Origin: Macrostomum hystrix
Taxonomy: Eukaryota; Platyhelminthes; Macrostomidae
Direction of reading: 5' to 3'
DNA length: 64,000 nt
Assembly: GCA_950097015.1 (NCBI GenBank)
Contig: CATNEN010000033.1
Coordinates: 1,798,001 to 1,862,000 of the forward strand
Part shown: positions 18,282 through 29,244 of the stretch, in pieces
How positions within the stretch are numbered: position 1 is the stretch's first letter
Layout: the number at the start of each line of letters is the position of its first letter
The notes under the pieces: generated by a model
Databases searched by the model: none
The model's input: the letters and a program-made list of their open reading frames with translations, nothing else
What the model was told of the DNA's origin: nothing
Position numbers and translations under genes: made by a program

Positions 18282-20260
18282 TGACGCCGGGGAGGAAAAT
18301 GGCAGGTGCGCTGCAGGCGCTGCTGAAGACGAAGAGAAAGATGTCGTCTACTTTAATAACTGACACTGAAACAACATGCAGCAGCAGAAAACTTATGCTC
18401 AATACTGAATATTTGCGCTATATTTCGATTAGTTGGTCGGTTGCGTGCGACACTGTAACGGAATCCTCTCGATGTCTCCCACTATCTCTCTTTCTCTTTC
18501 TCCATACATCTTGACAGCTGACAGGTACAACAAAAAGTTAAATTTATTATTGATAAAAAATGACTATTTAGTCCCAGTCTAGCGAGGTAAGCATGCAACC
18601 GTTGGAGCTGCTTGTTCCACTCACAGTTTCTTGTTGTTCTGCTAAATTATTATGAGCTTAGGCTCGATTAGCAACGCACTGTTTACTAGTTAAAGTCTGA
18701 TGATTCAAAGTCTACTACTCTAGGCCGTATTGGCATGGTCTTCATTTAGCAATTAAGTGGAAATAGTTAATATTGGCCCCAAGTGCCGGATTTGCACTGT
18801 TCAATTAAGAGAGGAGCTTGTTTTTGTTAAAGGATCGGAATCGATCTGCGTTTTTTATTAAACCGGAGGGTCCTAGAAGGTGTGATTTTTTGACGGAGGC
18901 TTGTTTTCGAGGCAGGCACGCGGCTCGAGTCATGTTTGCACTTTCGACAGTAAAGAATTGAGCAGCATGGTGAAAATGACTTCTACTGGGCTATTTGCAA
19001 CGCACCGAATTGGATGCAGTAAAAACCAAATAGGAAGCAAAAAGGTATACTTGCTATAGCAGCCCATGGAGATGCATTCTTTACCATTTCTCCCGCATCC
19101 TCTATTTGCGTGTGTGTGTGTGCGTGTGTGTGTGTGTGTGTGTGTGCACTGGGCAATTATTAGGACATGCGCTTACAACTGGACCCGTGCTCTTGGGACA
19201 AAATAAGTGTTGGGACAGTCCCAATAAATGCGTCCAACACTCCTGTGAATTTTGTCATATTGGAACAAAAATGGTGATTCGAACCAGCTTGGTATGATGA
19301 TTCAGAAAAGCATAATATGTCAATAGAATCAGTGACTGCTTGCTAAATTGAGAGAATACGATGTCCTAAAAGTGAAAGAAAATCATGCTCGTCTTAGTAG
19401 AACTGTTGGGACACAGTTTGAGGCTTCCTCTCCCGCATTTTTTTCTGGTCATTTTTCAAATGCTCTACTCAAAGTAGGGAAAGCGCAAACGATGATTTTC
19501 CTAATCATTCGCAATGTCCCAACAGCTCACTCACACAGGACCGAATGTGAAGTACGTTAGCTTTTAGGTACCTATAAAGTTCTTTGAGCCTGAGTCTGAG
19601 CTGAGTGGCCATGAGTGAGGTTGCAAATGAGATGCGAAAATTATAATAAAGCCTTTTTGCAGATATTCTACAAGACTGCAACCCCAACTTCAGTTGGTCA
19701 AAATGTATTAATAATTACAATTCTACAAACCCCTAATTCTGCATGCAGATCAAGCAGATTTCCATCGGCTACGTGCTGTTTTCATGGGCAATCGAAACGT
19801 ACCTGTAAAATTTATATGGATTTTAAAAATATATAGAGGTAAACTTTTAACCTTAAGCAATGCATTGATACTGGTAAACACAGGTAAAAGAGCCATCGAT
19901 GGAAAGAACATGTACAGAGAATCCGCTTAAGGTTCGTCCTAACAAGTGCCCGATACTCTGCTACACACTGGAGTAGGATATAAGAGAGGTAGTCTCTCCG
20001 TTTATTTGAACCTCTCTCCTCCGTTTAATCCAACCAATGAAAAATCTTAGCATGTACATTAAAGCAGACGTGTAGGACCACTTGACTTAAGTCACACTTA
20101 TGTTATACGCCTTTCGGCCCTCTCCGCGCATCCACCCTCTCCGCCTTTTGACCCTTATTTTAACCTCTTTAACTTCAACGTCCACCACTTTCTCCTATTA
20201 TAGATTCCAGATTTTCATTTTGTTTTTTTTCGTTGACTTAATTGATTTGAGGGAAGACGC
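18282..20260. other. Intergenic, no gene; (TG)n microsatellite
   Basis: No coding family is recognised. A TG-rich microsatellite runs 19108-19146. Confidence 0.5.
19108..19146. repeat. (TG)n microsatellite
   Basis: Alternating TG with a few CG interruptions over about 39 bp. Confidence 0.9.
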
Positions 20261-21459
20261 GCATAAGCGTGGGGCCTACCAGTAAGGGCTCTAATGTTCT
20301 CGATCGAAGGGTTGAGGTCCGTTTCGATAAAAGGCACACAGCATATGGGCAAACCAACATAGTTCAGTTAAGTGAACTGAAATACACGGGACAAATGTGC
20401 CATGGTACGCGCGTCTCCATGGAATGGCGTGGCAAGATATGGCTCGGAACAGTAACAAACATGTAAGTTGGTTTTAGTTTTGCTTCAGAAAAGATATTTT
20501 TAATTTACCTTTTAAATCCGACAATTAACATGACTTGCTTTGCCTTTAGATGACTTTATGAAATACGACTTTCCTTTATTAGATACATCGACTTCGATCA
20601 GCCGCCATTTTCTGCCGTAACAAAAGGATTTTCTGCCTACATTAACAAGTAAGCTCTTCTGTACATGAATGTAGCTTGTGTAATTTGTTGATTTCAAATT
20701 TCTCTCATAATGAGTACAAAGCTTGAAAGTTAAAGTTAAAAATTGAATTGTAACTAATATAAGACTCCAGAAGGAGACTTTGTTCATAATAAGGTGGTGC
20801 TTGCAAAGAATAAAGGAGAGCTAATAGTTGCTAGAAGACAAAAGGATGACGAAAGTTATCCATCCGAATTTCTTCCTTGTCACAAATGCTATCAATTCTT
20901 GAAAGGGATTTGCTTTATCGTCATAAGGAGACATGTTCCGGTGGTCCGGTGGTCGACCTAAAGGAAAATGAACTGGACTGGCTGGCTCGGCATCTGGGCC
21001 ACGACATTGCTGTTCATAGCCAGTTTTATAGAATGCATCAAAATACACTTGAGCTCACGGTGTCAAAAATTCTTGACCTAATTAATAATGGCAAGCTCAC
21101 AAAGTTTCAAGGTTGAAGTCTCGAAGACATTACCCTTAAAGAGCTAGAGGAAAAGTATTCAATGTCTGGCGATGATGTGACCTCAGCTGAGGCAACCGAA
21201 GGCATGGCAACCGAAGGCATGTCAACCGAAGACATGGCAACCGAAGGCATGACAAACTCTGTCCCAGCCTCAAGAAAAGCTACTTCTGGCCGTCCAAAGG
21301 CCTCAATTAAGATACTATCAACAGCGAAGGAAGAGTCTGCGTCTAAAAGTGAGTTATATATATATGCTCGTATATGCTCGTATTGTATTTTATAAAATTT
21401 TAGAAGGAAAATATTTGACCAAGATGCTTTGCAGCGTAATTGAAAATTAACAAAGCACT

Positions 21460-21697
21460 TGTTACGTTTGAAGATCACGAAGGCACTTGGGTTTGTGAAT
21501 TGCAGAAGAGCGTTATTAGAGCAGCTCCAAGTTGGCATGAGCCTAAAGCTCGCTGTTATATTTCTTTACCCTTAAGGGGCATTGAAGCTTCTAGCAAACA
21601 AGATGTACAGTAGCATTTTGCCTCAATGGCACATAGACTACTTTTAGACGAGAATAAGTCTATAAATAAATCAGCATAGCATGCAGCATATGCAACA
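21460..21697 (-). repeat. Gypsy 1, 3' LTR
   Basis: 238 bp, TG...CA; matches 25577-25814 with one substitution noticed. Confidence 0.93.
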
Positions 21698-21720
21698 CCC
21701 CCCACCGATGCTGAAAAACG

Positions 21721-24700
21721 TCAGTAACCCAAACGATCAGGGGGTCGACGTTGGCGAGAACTCCGCCTCAGTTCTTGCGCCGTTTCCGTAGCTTGATTAG
21801 CCGTGACGTCGGTAGTTTTTTCCTCCGAGACGGGTTTTTGATTCTGGTCGGAATCAGATCCGTCAGTCACGTCATGAAGCTTTGGTATAATATCCGATTG
21901 ATGTACCAGCCGACCCTTGTCGTCACGAAAGGTATTGGTTCCGACGGAAGTAGTAATCATTGACGGAACCCTCTCTTCCTTGTGTTCCACACGAATGAAG
22001 ACTGGTTCGGCTTGTAGTCGAGGTTGAATCCAGTCAGTGCACACTCTTGACAAGCGAGTTCTTGGCAGTTGAAGAAACACCAAACCAGCAGGAATAGAAC
22101 CATTGCATTGCGGTGTAGTATTGTGAAACAGACAGAACGCGATTGCAATTCGCTCTAGTTCAGCCGCGTCAGAAGTAGCGTTTGACTTCTTTAGATGAAA
22201 TTTAAACTCTTCTATTATCCGCTCCACTTGCCCATTCGACTGATGGTGACCTGGAGGAGTCAGAAGGTGCTGAACGAAGTTCTCCTTTAGGAACGTGGCG
22301 AATTCGGCGGACGTGAAATTTGTACCGTTGTCTGTCACCAAGGTTTGTGGGAGACCCATGTAATTAAATGTTTGTCGAAATGCCCGAATTACAGATTGCG
22401 ATTTCATTGAATCGATATGCCGAACATCCGCCCACTTCGAGAATGCGTCTACTAGCACTAGGAATCGGTGTCCTTTGAATATCGCGACGTCTGCGTGTAC
22501 TCTCTCGAAGAACGTCTGCGCATCTTCCCAAGAGGATAAATTGGAGTTAGTTCGCTTTCTTGCGTGAAGCTGACACTGTGCACACCTTCGAACGAAGCAG
22601 TTTATCTGCGTGTCGATTCCTGGCCACCAGAAATACTGTCGTGCCAAACGAATCATGCGCACAACTCCGGGATGATTTTCATGGAGCAGGTGTAAAATTT
22701 CCGTTCGTAATTCACTGGGTGGAACGATCCGCAATCCTTTAAACACAACACCGTTCTGAATAGTATACTCAAGCTTCCCTTTTGAGTAAGGCAACATGAC
22801 TTTCGGTAAGTACTCCGGCCATCCACCCTGAATGTAATGCTTCAGTGTCTGCAGATGGCAGTCATTCGTCTTAGCAATTCGACGCAGTAGATCTTCGGAA
22901 TTCGCAAAAGTGTCCAGGGCATTTATTGACAGTAGGTTGACGGATTCCTTCGTTATGCAATTGCCATTTGGAAGTCGCGACAGAGTATCAGCGGCGTACA
23001 TCGAATCGCCTTTGGAATATTCGATCTTGTAGTCATACGCTCGTAGAATGAGCGACCAGCGTTGAAGCCTGGCGGAAACACGTTCAGAAGATTTATGGTG
23101 ATCGAAAATGAACTGAAGCGGTCTGTGGTCTGATAGAATTGTAAATCTTCTTCCGGCGAGAAACTGGTGGAAATACTTAACTCCTTCGACGATAGCCAGC
23201 GCCTCTCGTTCGATATTTGCATAATTACCCTCTGCGGGTGTGAGCACTCTGCTTCCGAGCCAAACAATCTGTCTCTGCTCTCTGTCATGAGAGAGCACGA
23301 ACCCCAATCCATCCTTTGACGCATCACAAGTCAGAAACAGACGCTTTGACGAGTCGTAAGCAGTTATCGCTCCTTGTCGGATACTTTGCTTCAATCTCTT
23401 GAAGGCCTGTGAATGCTCTTTGTTCCAGAACCAGTGCTGTCCTTTCTTCAATAATGAATACAACGGTCGAGCGATGATAGAAAAATTCTTGCAGAACAGA
23501 CCGTAGTGTCGAAGAGTACACAAGGCGCTTTTTAATTGGTCTTTATCAGTGGGATCTGGCATATTTTCCCATGCTTCTATTCTCGCTGGATCAGGCTCGA
23601 GCTTGCCGTTGTGGATAATGAACCCGAGAAACTTGACGCTTTGTAGGCATTCCTGTGACTTGCGGGCGTTAATCTTGAACCCATTGTCAGCCAAACGCTG
23701 CTTTACCTTGTTTAGCACCAGGATGTGTTGTTGTCGGTCTCCGGGAGTTCCAATTATTATATCGTCTTGATACGAAGCAGTGCATTCTACGTTTCTGAGC
23801 ACATCATCCATGACTTCTTGGAAGATTAATGGTGCTGCGGAAATTCCAAACTGAAGACTTTTGAAAGCGAAGTAGCCCAGGTGCGTAGATATGCAGGTAA
23901 GTTTCTGGCTCTCAGGAGAAAGCGCAACTTGAAGAAACGCGTCTTCTAAATCCAAGACTGAATAGTACTTGGCATTAGGAATTTTAGAAAGGATTTCTTC
24001 TAGCTTTGGAAGCTTGTAGCGATCGGCATCGATTATGCGATTAAGCGTGACTGAGTAGTCGCCACATAGACGTATTGGTCTCGCTGAGCCTTGCTGCTTT
24101 AAAACTGGAACAATTGGCGCAGAAACGGTTGGTTCTTCCACTGGATATATAATGCCTGCATTTAGCAGTCGCTTGAGCTCGGTCTCAACCATGGACTTCA
24201 TAGAAAAGGGCAAAGATCTGGCTGGATATCGCATGCCGTCCGTTCTAGCATCTGAGCGGAGGCGGAAACTCGCGAGAAATCTCGAATTTGCATCACGCAC
24301 CACTGGCATGCAAAGAAGATCTTCTGAAATACTTCCGTCGATGTGTAGTATGTGCAGGCGCGATAGGAAATCCATTCCCAGTATAGCCAATAAATCGCTG
24401 CCTACATACACTTTTCCCGTGGCAGATCTTCCATCGGACAGAGTAATCGTTGCATCCTGAATGACTGAGTATATTTCTGGCTGGAATCCGCCGTACGACT
24501 TAAGCGTTTTAGTAACTGGTTTGAATTTCAGATTGGAACCGTCAGCAACGTGCTTGGGTATGATGGTAACTTGACTGCCTGTATCTACCAACATCTTAGC
24601 ACTCGCGTCTCCAATCTTGCATGTAACAAACCACTGATCCGTTGAATGACGATCTCCGATGTCGGTTGTCGCGTAGATTGCTCCTACATGCCCATGGCTA

Positions 24701-25509
24701 GAATCCTCTGATCGGCACACGTTCTGCAGAGTATTAACGGTCTTGGAGCGACAAACTGCTGCCAGGTGTCCAACCTTCCCACACTTTCGGCACTGCGCAT
24801 CCCTAAATCGGCACTTTGACCTGACGTGTCCTGCTTTTCCACATGTGTGGCAGTGACCAGTTTCACGAGGCTTTGTCGGTCCTTTGCGGTTGTCCAAACT
24901 GTGCTGCTGCTTGTGGGCAGGCGTCTTTTCTGGTCTTACCCATCCGGAATGACTCTTCTTCTGCACCGCCGCGATTGTATCCGGCTTGCTTGTTGCCATC
25001 CTAATCGACTCAGACAGCAAACCTTCTTGTATCGCGCCTTCCAAAGTGACATCCTCTCTTGAAAGAAGCTTTTGCTTTAGCACTTGATTCCGCAAGCCAA
25101 ATATGTACTGCGACAGAATTAGTTCGTCTCGGAGATCACCGAATCTGCATTTGTTGGCTTGGCGCTTCAGACATTCGATGTAGGTAGCAATCGATTCACC
25201 CTCCTTTTGCACCATGGAGTGAAGCACGTGTCTCTCATAGTGAAGCAATGTTTTGGGCTTAAAATGTGCGGTTAGCGAATTCTGGATATCATCGAACGTT
25301 ACTTCCTCCTTCGTGATGTCTTTTGGCTTTGCAAGCTCTTCTATCAGTGTGAAGGCTGCGTCTCCGCATGTCGCTAGAAGTACTGCTTTGGAGTGAGCTT
25401 GCTTCCCTGAAGCCACCAGGTAAAACTGCAGTCTTTTGAAATACTGCTCGATCTCGGGATAAGAAAGAGGCAGTTCTCCAAGTCTAAAATCCAACGGCTG
25501 AGTCATCAC
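21721..25509 (-). CDS. Gypsy 1 gag-pol polyprotein (1262 aa), uninterrupted
   Basis: Gag (about residues 1-215) is followed by two zinc knuckles, CHTCGKAGHVRSKC (220-233) and CRKCGKVGHLAAVC (240-253), then an aspartic protease (LVDTGSQVTII, about 307-317). Reverse transcriptase shows YSVLDLEDAFLQVAL and ASYQDDIIIG; RNase H shows LTCDASKDGLGFVLS and FTILSDHRPL. Integrase has an HHCC finger (HENHPG...CAQCQLH), VHADVAIFKGHRFLVLVDAF, LVTDNGTNFTS and NGQVERIIEEFK, so the D,D,E triad is present. The C-terminus is polar and basic (RRSSRQRRPP). Gag and pol are one frame, there is no env, and no stop or frameshift is seen. The protein could be functional. Confidence 0.93.
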   Translation of the reverse strand: MMTQPLDFRLGELPLSYPEIEQYFKRLQFYLVASGKQAHSKAVLLATCGDAAFTLIEELAKPKDITKEEVTFDDIQNSLTAHFKPKTLLHYERHVLHSMVQKEGESIATYIECLKRQANKCRFGDLRDELILSQYIFGLRNQVLKQKLLSREDVTLEGAIQEGLLSESIRMATSKPDTIAAVQKKSHSGWVRPEKTPAHKQQHSLDNRKGPTKPRETGHCHTCGKAGHVRSKCRFRDAQCRKCGKVGHLAAVCRSKTVNTLQNVCRSEDSSHGHVGAIYATTDIGDRHSTDQWFVTCKIGDASAKMLVDTGSQVTIIPKHVADGSNLKFKPVTKTLKSYGGFQPEIYSVIQDATITLSDGRSATGKVYVGSDLLAILGMDFLSRLHILHIDGSISEDLLCMPVVRDANSRFLASFRLRSDARTDGMRYPARSLPFSMKSMVETELKRLLNAGIIYPVEEPTVSAPIVPVLKQQGSARPIRLCGDYSVTLNRIIDADRYKLPKLEEILSKIPNAKYYSVLDLEDAFLQVALSPESQKLTCISTHLGYFAFKSLQFGISAAPLIFQEVMDDVLRNVECTASYQDDIIIGTPGDRQQHILVLNKVKQRLADNGFKINARKSQECLQSVKFLGFIIHNGKLEPDPARIEAWENMPDPTDKDQLKSALCTLRHYGLFCKNFSIIARPLYSLLKKGQHWFWNKEHSQAFKRLKQSIRQGAITAYDSSKRLFLTCDASKDGLGFVLSHDREQRQIVWLGSRVLTPAEGNYANIEREALAIVEGVKYFHQFLAGRRFTILSDHRPLQFIFDHHKSSERVSARLQRWSLILRAYDYKIEYSKGDSMYAADTLSRLPNGNCITKESVNLLSINALDTFANSEDLLRRIAKTNDCHLQTLKHYIQGGWPEYLPKVMLPYSKGKLEYTIQNGVVFKGLRIVPPSELRTEILHLLHENHPGVVRMIRLARQYFWWPGIDTQINCFVRRCAQCQLHARKRTNSNLSSWEDAQTFFERVHADVAIFKGHRFLVLVDAFSKWADVRHIDSMKSQSVIRAFRQTFNYMGLPQTLVTDNGTNFTSAEFATFLKENFVQHLLTPPGHHQSNGQVERIIEEFKFHLKKSNATSDAAELERIAIAFCLFHNTTPQCNGSIPAGLVFLQLPRTRLSRVCTDWIQPRLQAEPVFIRVEHKEERVPSMITTSVGTNTFRDDKGRLVHQSDIIPKLHDVTDGSDSDQNQKPVSEEKTTDVTANQATETAQELRRSSRQRRPPDRLGY

Positions 25510-25576
25510 TCCTGCGAACGTAAGGTAGTCAGTACACAGCTTCTTCAGTGAATCCAGTGGTTTTTCCTCGTCGCCA

Positions 25577-25814
25577 TGTTACGTTTGAAGATCACGAAGG
25601 CACTTGGGTTTGTGAATTGCAGAAGAGCGTTATGAGAGCAGCTCCAAGTTGGCATGAGCCTAAAGCTCGCTGTTATATTTCTTTACCCTTAAGGGGCATT
25701 GAAGCTTCTAGCAAACAAGATGTACAGTAGCATTTTGCCTCAATGGCACATAGACTACTTTTAGACGAGAATAAGTCTATAAATAAATCAGCATAGCATG
25801 CAGCATATGCAACA
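25577..25814 (-). repeat. Gypsy 1, 5' LTR
   Basis: 238 bp; carries the promoter for the minus-strand element. Outer edge followed by the GCACT duplication. Confidence 0.93.
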
Positions 25815-26278
25815 GCACTAATTAATGCAGAATAAGTTTTTCATTTTTTAATTTTATGACTTTATAATTATTTACTCGTATAATTAGTTATGCTCAAAAT
25901 GCTCAATTAATTGCAGCTAAAAATTGCTTTTTTTTCATTTATATTTTTTTCTCCTAAATCAATCCAAAGAATTGCGTTTGTACTTTTTCGTGCTAGGTGT
26001 TCAAATTAAGAGGCAGAAAAACAAAACACCTAAACCAACTTCCAAATGAAAGGATTTAGTACATCGATCTTTTTTTTGTATTACAACTCTGCTTTCAGAA
26101 AAGCCGCTCACATCTGGAAAGAAGGCTCAAATGCTCGAAGCTTACGCCTGTTTCATAAAGCGAAAGGTCCTGCCTGGAAAGAAGGACATCGTGTCACTTC
26201 GGCCTGAGAGCCTGGCGAACGTGGACTGGAAACAAATTAAAGACAATCTTGGGGTGGCGATTGGTAAAACTTAAACCG

Positions 26279-26773
26279 ACCGTCATCATACCGTTATTAC
26301 TATTTTGGATAGAAGAGACCCAAATAAAAATGTAATTAACAAAATTTGATAAAAAACTACAGTACTTATAGTAATGATATTAAAATACACTTTATGCATT
26401 AAAATTGTTTCAGGGGAGTTCTAGTTGCCTTTTATCTATGTTTCAACGCTTAGTGTTTACCTTAACTTGCTATTAGCAGACGGAAAGCACGAGACATCCT
26501 AGTAATAGATCGCTGCGTTGGGACACAAGTTCTTGGAATTGTTGAGCCACATTCCTTCAAATTGTTTGGACAAAGTCTTTTGAATTTATGGGGCAGTCCT
26601 TGGAATCGCGTAAAATCAGAAATATTTTCATATCATATCTTCCCAATTATACTCCTTCAATACAGACGTGGAATTCTTTAAAATCTGAAGATATGGTTTG
26701 CCTTTCCATTCTTTGGATTTTAAATTGATTTACCATTTCATGTTTGCCTACGATTGCTAATTGCCCCAAAAAA
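26279..26773. other. AT-rich, no gene
   Basis: 3' flank of the decayed gene; no similarity recognised. An AATAAA at about 26322 could be its polyadenylation signal. Confidence 0.4.
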
Positions 26774-27982
26774 CGATTTTTAAACTGTTGTGTGAACATT
26801 TATTCCATGCTTTTCATTTTACCAACTTTTCATGGTCCAACTTAAGTAAACATTGTTTGTACGTGCTGTGAGCTGCGTCTCACAATGCCCTTGCCCCGAC
26901 CCCTGCGTTCTCTAACCCTTCCACCCCCAGCCACCTGCTCAATCCAATTCTACCCGGCCCCGTCTTAGCCCACTCTCCTTTTCGTTGTTTTTCGCTCGCC
27001 CATTGGCTGCCCCCTGCGCCGTCTTCGCTTTGGGGGGCTAGCCCAATCAGGTCTCTCGACGCCAAAGAGACTTCTGATTGGCTAGCCTTCCTCCTTTGCT
27101 CTCTCTCTCGGCTTTCGACCCTGTGAGTTTTGCCCCCCACCCCCAGCCCTGCGTGGCTTAGCCTCCCCCAGCCCTGCGTGGCTTAGCCTCCCCCAGCCCT
27201 GCGTGGCTTAACCCCACCCCCAGCCCTGCGTGGCTCCGCTCTGCCCCGTCCAGCCCTATGCTCTCGCCCCCACCCCACGCTGTTATTTATTCGCGCGCGC
27301 TGCCCGTGGCCAGCTCGCCCGCGCCGCTCCTCCCGAGTACTATTGTGAGAACGCTGCCCTGAGTTAGAGCGATAACTTAATTAGGAAGTTAGAAGCGAGC
27401 AATCAATACAATAATAAATTACGCAGCCTGAGACACTTCGATTGATATGAGTGCAGCGTTCGATCCCTCCCGGTAAGAAAAGCTTTAACGAGTTATTTAT
27501 TTGTCCGTGCTCCAAACTTGTTCATCTGCCCGACATCTGCTACTTCCCAAGCTCATCATCATCATCTTTCTCCTCCAGAGTCTTCTCTTGAGTCTGCGAA
27601 GCGTCGGTACGCCTCCAGACCGTCATCCACCTCTCTCTGGGGCTGTCGAGTGGCTACCTGCTCGTAGTCAAATCACTCGCGCATCCTTCTGTGCCTGGCT
27701 TAGCGAGTGTCTATACGCTCCAAGCCCATTCCGTTTCCGCTCGGAGTGTCTGAACGCCTCGAGGGTCGCCGCTTCCCATCCCTCATCCCCGGCAAGCTTT
27801 GGGCAGTCTGTACCCGAACCCCGGCCTGCGAGCCGCCGACGGTAGCGGCAACTACAACATTGCTAGCAACATTCTACAACATACGATTTTTAAACTGTTG
27901 TTTGTGTGTGAAACATTTATTCCATGTTTTTCATTTGACCAAATTTTCATGGTCCAACTTAAGTAAACACAGTTTGTACGAT
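26774..27982. repeat. Direct repeat pair bracketing a 1-kb GC-rich, LTR-like block
   Basis: A ~95-bp sequence (starts ACGATTTTTAAACTGTTG, includes CATGGTCCAACTTAAGTAAA) occurs at 26774-26864 and again, diverged by small indels, at about 27882-27980. Between them lies GC-rich DNA with four copies of CCAGCCCTGCGTGGCT (27130-27235), a TTATTTATTCGCGCGCGC stretch (27282-27299), AATAATAAATTACGC (27410) and an end CTACAACATTCTACAACA. No protein frame is convincing. It may be a solo LTR or non-coding transposon with duplicated flanks; exact edges and class are not established. Confidence 0.4.
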
Positions 27983-28256
27983 TTTTTAACTGTTGCTTTT
28001 GTGTGAAACATTTACAACATTCCTTGTTTATTATTTCAGTCTCGCAATTTATAGCTGTGACGAATTCATGCCATTGGGTTGATTACGTCGTCTAAAAGTA
28101 GACGACGCATTTTGCAACCATTAAATAAAAAATCTAGTGTTAGGACGTCTGTGTTGGGACGTGTGTGTGTTCAAGTGTCTGTGTGTGGGAGCAACGATTA
28201 TATTGAAATGCTCAAATGGTATTTCAGAGTTTTCTAGTCGCACAGTTTCGAACAGG

Positions 28257-28427
28257 TGCCAAGCACAATTCCCTTAAAATACATAGAGTTTGTATAACGA
28301 CCCAAAAATGCATCATGTCAATTGATGTAGATTCTGTCATTAATCTATATATATTAGGGGAATTGTGCTTGGAATACTTGCCAGATTGTGCTATTAGAGT
28401 TGTGCTAGGCACAATTCCCTTAATATA
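28257..28427. repeat. Inverted and direct repeat around AAGCACAATTCCC
   Basis: GCCAAGCACAATTCCCTTA (28258) is mirrored by AGGGGAATTGTGCTTGG (28356) and repeated directly as GCTAGGCACAATTCCCTTA (28406). This is likely a small MITE with a partial third end, or two nested copies. A 10-bp palindrome (CGTCGTCTA...TAGACGACG) lies just upstream at 28086-28108. Confidence 0.6.
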
Positions 28428-28840
28428 TTAGCTTTAAAGCTTTAGAGCTTAAAAGCATGAAACGAATCATCAAATTTATTATCAAATCGTAAATAACAGT
28501 GCTTCATATATGGCTTTTTGTTATGCAAGGGAAAATACTGCTGCTGCTGTTTCTTCTTCTTCTTGCCAGCGCCCTCAACGCTGCTGTTGCAGCTGGGGGC
28601 AGGCGCCTAAAGGCGCCCCAGGGTACGCAGGATCTTGACGACCGCAGACGGGTGGGTGAGCACATCGGCCATCACGTCCGTGGACAGATTCGAGTGTGCT
28701 TCAGTGTCGTCACTGGTCGGAGGTTGATCTGCGTGTCCTGGCTGGAAGGGGAGACTCTTGGTTACTCCCAGCGGTGGCCGGTGTCGTGGCATGACCGCTG
28801 GGTCCAGGGGCACGACGTGGACGTGGTCTCCTAACCCCCG
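28428..28840. other. Possible minus-strand exon-like stretch
   Basis: From 28840 to 28607 the minus strand stays open and ends STDVMADVLTHPSAVVKIL before a stop. Composition is coding-like and GC-rich, but the family is not recognised and Gypsy 2 interrupts it at the right. On the + side, CTG/CTT codon runs occur at 28540-28570. Confidence 0.2.
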
Positions 28841-29025
28841 TGTAATAACTAAGGCCGAGGCTATTTTTAGTGAGCAGACAAAACTCTCAATCTTTACTGC
28901 CACGCTGAGCGCGCGTCCATATATTATTTGCTAGAACTGGGGTGGCGACACCCACCCCGCTCCGCAACCAATCAAACGACCCAGGTGTACACCTGGGCCT
29001 GGCTCACGTGCGTACGCACACTACA
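28841..29025 (-). repeat. Gypsy 2, 3' LTR
   Basis: 185 bp, begins TGTAATAACT and ends CACTACA in + orientation; identical to 33261-33445 by eye. Confidence 0.93.
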
Positions 29026-29244
29026 TCTCTCCCCCTTCGAACAGAAACTGTGGGGAGACAAAAAAAGAACGAATTCGAGAAGCAAGGATGTCGAAAAGAA
29101 CGAAAAAGAACTCGACCGAAAAAAATATGCAGCTATTGGAGGAAATAAAACACTCGAATTGATAGTCGCATCGGACTTGCAAAGAAAAGCGTGCATGTGA
29201 TTGTTAATGTCAGTAGAAAAGTCAGTTCGTTTTCAGTCCTTGGT

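Larger units (their letters stand above)
21455..25819 (-). mobile_element. Complete Gypsy LTR retrotransposon (element 1)
   Basis: Two 238-bp LTRs (21460-21697 and 25577-25814) flank a single gag-pol frame on the minus strand. The 5-bp direct repeat GCACT lies at both outer edges (21455-21459 and 25815-25819). LTRs begin TG and end CA; I saw one difference (TTATTAGAG vs TTATGAGAG). Next to the 5' LTR the minus strand starts TGGCGACGAGGA, a candidate tRNA primer site; next to the 3' LTR it reads GGTGGGGGG, a polypurine tract. It sits within an intron of the + strand gene at 20269-26278, in opposite orientation. It looks recently inserted. Confidence 0.93.
20269..26278 (+). pseudogene. Decayed multi-exon gene: zinc-finger / LGHD-H-FYR family, with Gypsy in an intron
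   Basis: Likely exons are about 20290-20460 (ending GTRVSMEWRGKIWLGTVTN), about 20583-20648 (YIDFDQPPFSAVTKGFSAYI), about 20790-21348 and 26099-26278. The third has a finger-like FLPCHKCYQFLKG..RHV in one frame and LARHLGHDIAVHSQFYRMHQ in another, then an in-frame TGA at 21114 followed by coding-like SLEDITLKELEEKYSM. The splice GTGAGT (21349) to TTTCAG (26098) is phase-consistent and leads to PGKKDIVSLRPESLANVDW and a stop. From memory, invertebrate and fish genomes have uncharacterised proteins with this order of parts, usually with a long middle region that is absent here. The LGH..H..FYR stretch also recalls the end of tyrosine recombinases. Frameshift plus stop suggests a pseudogene. Confidence 0.45.

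Noticed and set aside
19106-19297. Val/Cys-rich ORF
   Set aside because: Starts in the TG microsatellite and has no similarity.
28607-28903. Minus-strand 98-residue ORF as a gene
   Set aside because: It begins inside the Gypsy 2 LTR; only the part below 28840 is host sequence, and no family is recognised.
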